Shown here one piece after another: positions 56,506 to 64,000 of a stretch of 64,000 nt of DNA (position 1 is its first letter; the number at the start of each line of letters is the position of its first letter). Under the pieces are notes generated by a model. That model worked only from the letters and a program-made list of their open reading frames with translations. It searched no databases and had not been told where the DNA came from. A program made the translations under genes and the position numbers. Source of the DNA: Impatiens glandulifera (lineage: Eukaryota > Streptophyta > Magnoliopsida > Ericales > Balsaminaceae); assembly GCF_907164915.1 (NCBI RefSeq), contig NW_025919459.1:124001-188000 (forward strand), written 5' to 3'.

Positions 56506-56868
56506 TAAGGTTGAAAATGAGTCAAGTTGCTCGTGAGCCGCTAGGTTAAAACCCCACATGAGTTTGACTCTGACCAAATTCGAGTCGAGCTCGACCCGAC
56601 TCGTTTAATATTCGAGTCGAGCTCGAACTCATATAAACTTACTCAAAAGCTTGTCGAGTTTTTTCGTGCTTAATAATAAATAATATATATATATTTTAAT
56701 ATTAAAGTCTAAAATTTAAAATAAATAATTTTTTACTATACAAACATTTGAAAATTTAATTTTATTCAAAATTTTCGAGTGAAATCGAGCTTATAGATAA
56801 ATAGTCGAGTTCAACTTCAAAAAATTTATAAACTCGTTCGAGCTCGACTTCACTCATTTGCAACCTTA
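56506..56868. mobile_element. hAT-like MITE, 363 bp
   Basis: Imperfect terminal inverted repeats begin TAAGGTTGAAAATGAGT on the left and, read inward from the right, TAAGGTTGCAAATGAGT. They are flanked by 8-bp repeats with one mismatch (ATCTAAAT at 56498-56505, ATATAAAT at 56869-56876). The interior is rich in GAGCTCGA / TCGAGCTC motifs, as in common plant hAT-type MITEs. Non-coding. Confidence 0.75.
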
Positions 56869-56876
56869 ATATAAAT

Positions 56877-57810
56877 TCATAACTAAATAAATTATAATTA
56901 CCAAAATCAAACAACACTGTTAAAAACTTGTAGGAATTATCTAACAATAATATCATACACAATGATGAATTTTAATATGACATAATATATAAACTATGAG
57001 CTGTAAAGGACCAATCAACCAATAACATGTCAAATGTGAAATTAAGGAATATAATCGATAATCATCATGAGGGCTTGTTTGGATTGTAATCACAATCTTG
57101 ATTTTTTAAACAATCTCGCTTTGACTAAAATTTTGACAACAATTTAATCATTATTTTAAATAGTCTTTTATTTCATCTCATCACTCATCCTTAGACTTTA
57201 TTCTCAATAGCTTAGCGTGTACTCGTGCATTGCAATGATATAAAAATCCAAAAAAAAATTAACTAAAATAATATGATTTTATAATTTAATTCAATATTTT
57301 TTTATATAATTATTAAAAAATATGACAAAACTTACATTTATATAATCGTTTTATTTAAAATTATTTTGTTATTTTTTTTAACCTACCCAAAATTATATAA
57401 ATTAAAAACATTCATTAGGTGAAAATAAAAATAGTTTCGAAAAATAAATCTTCAAACATTGAATTTTGGATCAAATTACCAATCAAATATAAAATTCTAC
57501 TATAATATTACTTATTATTATATACTTATTTTAAAAAATAAGAATATTAAAAAAAATCATCTAACAAATTCTTTTTATATCTATAATGATTTCGATTATT
57601 TAATAATCAAATTCGAGGGTGCATTCTTAAACATTCGAAAACACCTTTAGGCATAAACCCTTAGGTTTTATCACCAAAGTTTGTGTTACTCAAGTCAACA
57701 TTCCCTCCATGGACGAGCCTTTAGGTTTTCGCACCAATGTTTGCGATATTCGAGCCAACATTCTCGCATCCGCTTTATCTACCAATATTCACGCACTCAC
57801 ATATAATAAT
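56877..57810. other. Intergenic, no recognised feature
   Basis: AT-rich. At 57650-57770 two related phrases (CCTTAGGTTTTATCACCAAA and CCTTTAGGTTTTCGCACCAA) form a short, imperfect duplication. No gene seen. Confidence 0.5.
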
Positions 57811-57907
57811 TACTTTTTTAGACGGATTCGAACACTGATTTTTAATATGAAATATTAACACTTTAACCAATAAACCACTTATGATTGTTGAAATAATTTT
57901 ATAATTT

Positions 57908-57942
<35 letters not shown>

Positions 57943-58205
57943 ATTTATATTATAAGTTAAATTTTGAATAATTATATAAATTATCTACTAGGACTAATAT
58001 TATTTATTTAAAAATATAAAAAAATCAGCTAACCAATTCATTTAAGTTTATATATATATATAATGATTTTGACAATTTAACCGCTAGACCACTTATGATT
58101 GTTGAAATAATTTTATAATTTTGTGTATATTTTGTAAGTGAGATTTTGAATAATTATATAAATTATCTACTAGGGTCTAATATTACTTATTACTAAGAAG
58201 ATTTT
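57811..58205. repeat. Tandem duplication with a SINE-like tRNA head
   Basis: About 57847-58010 and 58068-58205 are direct copies (CCACTTATGATTGTTGAAAT ... AATTATCTACTAGG). The minus strand at 57820-57885 reads GTGGTTTATTGGTTAAAGTG, then GTGTTCGAATCCG, which resemble A and B boxes of a tRNA-derived SINE. (TA)n runs lie between the copies. Confidence 0.5.
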
Positions 58206-58742
58206 CGTACGATGCACACAGATAAAAATATAAATAAAATAAATTTAATAAAAAAATAATAATAATATGTATTTAATGTTTAAAATTCTTAATAAATCAC
58301 TAATAATATATTAAAATAAAAAATAGAACGTTCTCATTTTATATTTTATTCACTTCGGTAAAACAACTTATCTTCTCACAAATCTCATCACATATTTTTT
58401 CGAATGAACTTCTCATTTTGTGACCTTACATTTTCACTTTGGTCAATCAAATCTTTGATTTATATTTTTTAATATTTAACATCGTGATCTCACATTTTGG
58501 TCAATCAAATATTTGATTCATATTTTTTAACCACTCTCAATTAATACCATCCTATTATCTTTCGACAAACCACATCCCAATCACACTATATTTAATAATA
58601 AATATTTAATTATTTTTATATATAAATATTTATAATATACAAAATAATCTTATATAATATATATTTAATAACCTTTAATATGATTTATTAAACTGATAAT
58701 AAAATTATAATTTTTTTTCTTAAATAATAATCATATATATAT

Positions 58743-58785
<43 letters not shown>

Positions 58786-59159
58786 TCTCTTATCTACAAT
58801 ATATTTTCCTAATTAATTTTCTCTCATTACATCTATTTTCATTAACTTAAACTTATTAGTTCTTTTAAAATTGTATTGTAATGACTAATAATGGTATTAT
58901 TTTTTTTATTGAATTGACTTTGGAAGAGATTTTTTTTTACTTTAGTTTCTTAAATCTAAGATTTTTGGAATTTCACTTATTATTATGGAGGGACATTATA
59001 AATTTAATAATAAGCCAATTTAGCATGTCAATAAACTAAATGCAATTTTTTTTATTAACATAGTTTTGGTTACTCAATTTTTATGACTTATCCTAACTTC
59101 TTCTTATTTAGTGACTCTCTCTCTTAAAACAGTCTTATCCATATTTTTTTAAAATTAAA
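58206..59159. other. Intergenic with (TA)n microsatellite
   Basis: A (TA)n tract of about 50 bases lies at 58733-58783. A short direct duplication (GGTCAATCAAAT.TTTGATT.ATATTTTTTAA) lies at about 58440-58530. No gene seen. Confidence 0.6.
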
Positions 59160-59286
59160 GAAAAACTAACATGACATCCCACCTCCATGATTCCCCGCTT
59201 AAATTCAAAGCGCTTTCAGATAAAATCGAACCCATGATATTTTAGTCTTTTAAGCCGACTCTTACCACTGGGCTACTTTGGTGACA
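59160..59286 (-). repeat. tRNA-derived SINE copy 3, best preserved
   Basis: On the minus strand GTAGCCCAGTGGTAAGAGTC matches a pol III A box, and GGGTTCGATTTT about 35 bases on matches a B box. The tail ends ...ATGTCATGTTAGTTTTT. Same family as 20609-20731 and 24985-25109. Confidence 0.65.
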
Positions 59287-60021
59287 CCTTAAACGACAAG
59301 AATAATGTGTAAAGATCAACGGTCACATTTTCGATTTATACTAAAAACCTTTTCAAGTTGAATTGAGAAATCAAAATTTTGGCGAATCGTGCTAACTTCT
59401 TAAATTAAAAAAATAAAATACAAACAAAATCAAAAATATTCTTAAGAAAAAATTAAACATACATATTTTTTAAATTAAACCCATTCCTAATGTTTAGTGA
59501 GAAAAACGTTAATAAACTAATTGATTTTTTTCTAATATAAAAATTTGCGATAAGACAAGAGTATAATGTGCATAATAATAGTTTTTTCTTTCAATTATAT
59601 AGATATGTGAATAAGAAAATGATATGTGTTTTTCTCCTTTAGTAATTGGGTTCATTGGGTCCATGTATAATAGTCTACCAAATAAATCTGTAAAAATAGT
59701 TAAGGGTTTTAGAATTGTACATATGTGCAGGTATATTCTAGAACTTAAACTATATTGGTGTAGTTTCTTTTGGCTTACACAATAGATTCAAGCCTTCAGA
59801 CCATTTTTCCAACTTCATATAGTTGGGTCCTATATATGTATGCCCATTTCCTAGAATTTCCTCTAAATTAGATCCTTATTGAATTTAAGGAAATATAGAT
59901 TATGGACATTTGTTGAAATCTTCTCCAGCCCCTTTCATTCTTATTATTACAACAGTTCCTCTTTACTAATTGAGAAAGATACTTTGTTTTTTCCTATATA
60001 GTTTCCCACAACTAGATTTTT
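59287..60021. other. Intergenic, no recognised feature
   Basis: Sequence with fewer A/T runs around 59640-59900, but no open frame or repeat that I can assign. Confidence 0.5.
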
Positions 60022-60541
60022 TCATTCATTTACACAGTTTTTCTCTACTTCAGTCGACAATTTAAATTCAAATGGAGAATTAAGTACCTCTACTTTTGTA
60101 TGTGCAATGCTTAAGTAGATTTTCCCTTTATAAGCATGATCTTCTAACTTTTTTGCATTGTTCTTCTTCCAAACTTCATTAGTTTTCCATGTCGAGTTGT
60201 TCCTGATAGTATATGAATTAGATTTGGGAGCCTTCATCAGCTCCTTCATTATAGCAACTAACCATTGAACAATTTCTTCATATTTTTTTTTCAACAGATT
60301 CCAGTCTTGAAGATAGTGAATGTTAAGTTGAAGTGGTTTCTCTCTATTTTTTATCAGCAACCACTTCAACTTGATTTGATTGTGATTCCTCAACTATCTC
60401 TTCAACATGATTAGGTTGAGGTTCCACCTCCTTTTTCGTTCTACTTTCTTCTTGTACATAATTTTCTTTATCTTTTGTTTCATATTTTTTAACCACATTT
60501 TGCTCTTTGATTATGTGGTTAAGAACGTATTTGGTGGGCAT
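60022..60541 (-). CDS. Unrecognised open frames beside a MULE fragment
   Basis: Two overlapping minus-strand frames (60541-60344, 65 codons, and 60393-60022, 123 codons). The first is Glu/Lys/Gln-rich (EEIVEESQSNQVEVVADKK). The second contains WLVAIMKELMKAP and STWKTNEVWKKN. They run head-to-head with the MULE transposase remnant. I do not recognise a family. They could be parts of one exon-split transposon-linked gene or chance frames. Confidence 0.3.
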
Positions 60542-60661
60542 TTAAGCCAATGATTGATGGATGGAAGCATGCCCGACTTGTTATTAGCATTGACGATACA
60601 TTTTTGAAAGGAAAATACGATGGAAAAGTATTGATTGCAATAGGTTCTAATTCAAATAAGT
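60526..60661 (+). pseudogene. MULE transposase fragment, N-terminal part of the catalytic domain
   Basis: Plus-strand frame reads RIWWAFKPMIDGWKHARLVI, then SIDDTFLKGKYDGKVLIAIG. This matches the MuDR/MULE transposase core (FKPxIxGF.H.RPVIxIDGTxLKGKYxGxLLxAxG); the Asp of IDD would be the first catalytic acid. It is cut off at about 60661 and the family sequence resumes at 63678 after the CACTA insertion, with part of the domain lost. Confidence 0.8.
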
Positions 60662-61206
60662 CTTCTCGTTTTTTCCTTAATTGGCAACGACGATTGGTAG
60701 ATGACCAATCGCTATAGGCTTATAACGACTGATCAAATAACCAATAACTATTACATAAATCATATAGTGATTGATTATTAGATCAATCACAGTTTCCTAA
60801 TGAGTTTATAGCGATTGATTAACAAATCAATCGCAATTTTGTTATTAGTCTATAGCGATTGACTGCGATAGGTTTGTTAACCAATAGCTATAAACTCATT
60901 AGAAAACTGTGATCGGTCTAATAACCAATCTCTACATGCTAATATAAATAAAAAAATATTAAATTTAATGATATTACAATACCTATAAAACTGAAATTTA
61001 ACTATAATCATAATTAAACCATAAACACCAAACCCTCAATCTAAATTGAACCAAAATCATAATCAATGTTATTAAACAAACACACAACCAAAGTATTACC
61101 AAGATCATAACAAAATAAATTCTTAACACAAACACAAACATTTGAAATCAATGTAGTACTACACCAATATTTGAAATCTAACCAAAATTATAACAAAAGT
61201 TCTTAC

Positions 61207-62814
61207 TTAATTAGTGTATTCCCTAGAATCATCCTCGTCTTGTTGTTGGGACTGTACGTGTGGAATTGATGTTGACCCTTGACCCAATGATTGACCGCCA
61301 ATATTAGTAAATTGGGCAAATAATGTAGGATTTATCGATGCACCACCAGGCATAAATTGTGGCATAAAACGCATCATCTCGACTTTCTCCATCCTCACAC
61401 TCTTCCATTTGAGCTTCCATTTGGACCTTCTCCATCCTCAACCTCTCTTCCATTTGAGCTCCCATTTGAACCTTCAACCTGTTTTCCAACTCGTTCCTCG
61501 CGGTCTTCTCTCCGTCTTTCTGAGCCTTCATCGTCTCTTCCATATTATCGAGTCTTCTTTGCAATGTCATAGTCTCTCAACGTAGTTCTCTTTTGGACTG
61601 TGCAGACCCTTTAACTTTGGAAGCTAAATCTGATCTCATTCCTATAATCTTTCCATTGTCTTGAGGGTCAAAAACTCTTTAAACCAAATCGACATAAGAA
61701 ATGTCGGAACGTTCATCTCGTAAATGTCTTAATTCATCTTACAACAAAATAGGTTAATACCAATAATAGATAAAATGTAAAGTAAACATATTTTATATAC
61801 TTACCACTTTCTCTAGTATGTGCGAATCAACAATTTTATCATTTTTGGTCCTAGTCGCCAAAAAGAAATCTTCATAGTTTGGAATTGATCCTTCTTGAAC
61901 TTCCTAAGAATGTAATTTAAATTTTAATTCATTTATTGCAGCTGTGTAATAATTTTCTACTTGAACGATGTGAATATTTTGATTTTTTGTTTTCTATGCT
62001 AGTAGCACTTCGTTTCTGCAATTAATATATAATGTTAAATTCAAAATGTTATATTAAGTACAAAATATGAAAGAAGAAACCTGAAATTTATCAGTAAATT
62101 AATAGTTCTCAAGCAATCACTCTCAATCTTGTTAGGTCATTTCATCAGGCTTATCCGCCCTAATTACTTCCACATTTTCTCTGTTCTTCCTTATTATACT
62201 GAGATTTATGTCGTGCCTCCAATCCTCTCACCTCGTCTTCATGTGTCTCAATGCGTTGTCTCAATAACTCTCAATATCATCTAAATCAAGTTTATCCTGA
62301 AGAAAAAAAAATGATTAATTTCAAACAGAAATGTATTGAAAACGATTAACTTGCGATAACGGATTTCCATAGAGTATCTAAGGTGTTGAGGGTGAGGTGA
62401 CGCCAATAGACTGTGCAATGTGGAATAATATTATTCTCTCGAACAATGGCCCCCAAATATCGACTCCACATGCCCCTATTTTTGCAACACGAATTTCTAT
62501 CAATTGGGTTGAATGTGACCCGCACCTTTTCTCCCTTAGTCGTCAATTTGGCCAATTCAAAATTTTATTGTTACCTCGTCTTCTTTGAGAGCTGGAAGAC
62601 TCTATATTTGTGCCTTCATCAGTCAATTGTCGAGTTCATCTAAATTTTGCACATCATCATCAGTGGAAGGTAGTGTGGGCTCTATAAGATTTTGCTCCTC
62701 AAGGAGATCCTCCACTCTAGTATGCGACGAAGAGTCACCCGATCCTTTTTTCTTTCTAAAGGAATTGAACTTTGATTGCAAAAATCCAGGTTGAAAACTC
62801 TTTAGAGGTGCCAT
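61207..62814 (-). CDS. Transposase_24-type (Ptta/En/Spm) protein gene, split and decayed
   Basis: Accessory DNA-binding protein of a CACTA element, read in pieces: 62814-62623 (MAPLKSFQPGFLQSKF..., possible first exon), 62555-62346 (GEKVRVTFNPIDRN and WRHLTLNTLDTLWKSV), about 61905-61800 (GSIPNYEDFFLATRTKND, ending at a GTAAGT donor) and 61570-61207 (coiled-coil-like NMEETMKAQKDGEK... then a Gln/Ser tail). The order and motifs (KVxVxFNP; YEDFFLATRTK; C-terminal coiled coil) fit the plant Transposase_24 family. Exon junctions between the pieces are not resolved and frame breaks are likely. The gene points inward from the right CACTA end, as expected. Confidence 0.6.
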
Positions 62815-63253
62815 TTATACTTGAAAGAAATATTTAACATCAACATCTAAACAATAATGAAGAATAATGAAGAAAAATGAACAATAGTAATATCATACAT
62901 TTGACTGTTTAGGATTTCTCTTTGTTACAATATCCCAACCCGGTTTATTACCAATGTCTTTGGCATAAAATTTTATTATGACTGCGATTGGGCTATAGAG
63001 GAATGAGGGATTATGTTAGAATTTGGTTTAACAAAAAAATAAATTAATTAGATATCAAAATGTCATAATTATTTATTATATATTTTAAGTTATAAAAAGA
63101 AAGTAATAATCAAATTAAAAAATGTCCCCACAATTTATATTCTTTAAAAAACAAGTTCAAATTAAATGTAGATGCATTATTTTTATTATTTCTAAATAAC
63201 CCTACATCAAATAAGATAATTTTTGGTTTAACTATAAAAATTATTTTTCCTAG

Positions 63254-63256
63254 TTC

Positions 63257-63313
<57 letters not shown>
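63254..63313. repeat. (TA)n microsatellite
   Basis: About 28 uninterrupted TA dinucleotides within the CACTA-like element. Confidence 0.95.
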
Positions 63314-63314
<1 letters not shown>

Positions 63315-63677
63315 CTTTAGCCTTAAAAGTCAAAATTTCTACTTTTTTTTGGGTAAAATAAATACTCTTAGTGTGATCGATCGAGATAAAGGTCAAGGAA
63401 TTAAATAATAGTTCCATATAATTATTATATCAAATAATAGCGATTCGTTCATATTCCAATCGCTACTAACTCTTCAAAAACGCGGTAAAACATGAAGCCT
63501 TTTTAATTTTCGCGGTTTTTAATTAGGTTTATAGCAATTGGTTTTGTAACAAATCTTCGTTATGTTAAGGTAGTAGCGATTGGTCTAAAGGTCAATCGTT
63601 ATTACAAAGGTAGTAGTGATTGGCTTTAAATTCAATCAATATTACCTTGCTCGCTATAAAGTCTTTTTTTACTAGTG

Positions 63678-64000
63678 AGTGACTTCTGTAGTAAGTGGGG
63701 TAAACATCGATTTTGTTTGTTGCATTTACAAAGTAATTTCTGTTCAGCTTTTCCAGACGCACATTTGAAGATGCTTTGTTGGGTGGCCGAAAATACTTCT
63801 CAGCTACCAAATTTGAAGCAGCAATGACACAAATTAAGGAGATTAATTATGATGTATAAAAATGATTGCGAAAGATTCCACTAGAAATGTGGACTATGTC
63901 TAATGACGGAGGTTATCGTTATTGCAAAACGTCAAAAGAATTATGTAAAACTGTTGATCAAAAAGCATCGTCACACAATGTTATTCCATATAATGAACAA
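63678..64000 (+). pseudogene. MULE transposase fragment, C-terminal part, runs off the window
   Basis: Frame 1 reads SDFCSKWGKHRFCLLHLQSN, then FCSAFPDAHLKMLCWVAE. A +1 frame continues with KYFSATKFEAAMTQIKEINY and, after a TAA, LRKIPLEMWTMSNDGGYRY. This is the HRFCxRHxxxNF ... AxxxFExxMxxIKxIN ... WLxxIPxxxW order of MULE transposases. The frameshift near 63775 and the stop at about 63855 make it a pseudogene. It continues the copy broken at 60661. Confidence 0.8.

Larger units (their letters stand above)
60662..63677 (-). mobile_element. CACTA (En/Spm) element carrying a Transposase_24-type gene
   Basis: The right end is a CACTAGTAAAAAAAG terminus (minus strand, ending 63677). AGCGATTGG-type subterminal repeats are dense at 63430-63677 and again at 60683-60960. 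A minus-strand gene lies between. A 3-bp AGT occurs on both sides (60659-60661 and 63678-63680), the target duplication size for CACTA. The left terminus (CTTCTCGTTTTTTCC) does not match the right one, so the left end is decayed or misplaced. The main transposase is absent, so the element is non-autonomous. Confidence 0.65.

Overview
This window is nuclear DNA from a flowering plant, most likely a dicot. It is very AT-rich, its genes are split by short introns with GT/GC–AG borders, and it carries plant-type transposons (Helitron, MULE, CACTA, Copia LTR, hAT-like MITE, tRNA-derived SINEs). There is nothing bacterial or organellar. I cannot name the species.

The main content is a cluster of cucumisin/SBT4-type subtilisin-like serine proteases. 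Five genes have complete, in-frame ten-exon models: A (1401-5648, +), B (14629-18368, +), C (24437-27997, +), E (42003-45641, +) and F (46486-51891, -). A sixth locus, D (33309-33740, +), is a broken last-exon fragment closest to F. The five models encode about 736, 730, 737, 740 and 735 residues. Exon lengths are nearly constant, and the Asp/His/Asn/Ser catalytic set, the PA insertion and the Fn3-like C-terminus are kept. A and B form one recent segmental pair with shared flanks, and C and E form another. E and F converge. Each gene should make a secreted pre-pro-protease acting in the cell wall or apoplast; substrates cannot be read from sequence.

Layout: 1-6345 is gene A with duplicated flanks. 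6350-7905 is an 88-bp minisatellite. 8400-9390 is a tandem copy of an upstream module. 9839-13223 is a Helitron-like element whose 5' end is amplified about eleven times. 13683-13879 is a MITE, followed by gene B to 18368. 20609-21889 holds a SINE and a MULE with long inverted repeats and a 10-bp target duplication. Gene C is followed by about 4.5 kb without a recognisable gene, then CACTA and Copia fragments, pseudogene D and a tRNA-Asp gene. 34400-38394 is an island bounded by 117-bp direct repeats. It holds a transposon-associated DUF1985-like gene and two arrays of a 22-bp unit with a TTTCGGGTCCCGAAA palindrome. 38395-41940 carries two successive copies of the C/E upstream module, then come genes E and F. 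From 52.6 kb to the end the window is a transposon graveyard, with a CACTA element carrying a Transposase_24-type gene nested in a decayed MULE transposase.

The most unusual items are the Helitron with tandem 5' ends that also carry tRNA-like promoter boxes, the palindromic arrays tied to the DUF1985-like gene, a GC-AG first intron conserved in all five protease genes, and a junction upstream of E that looks like the scar of a lost gene copy.
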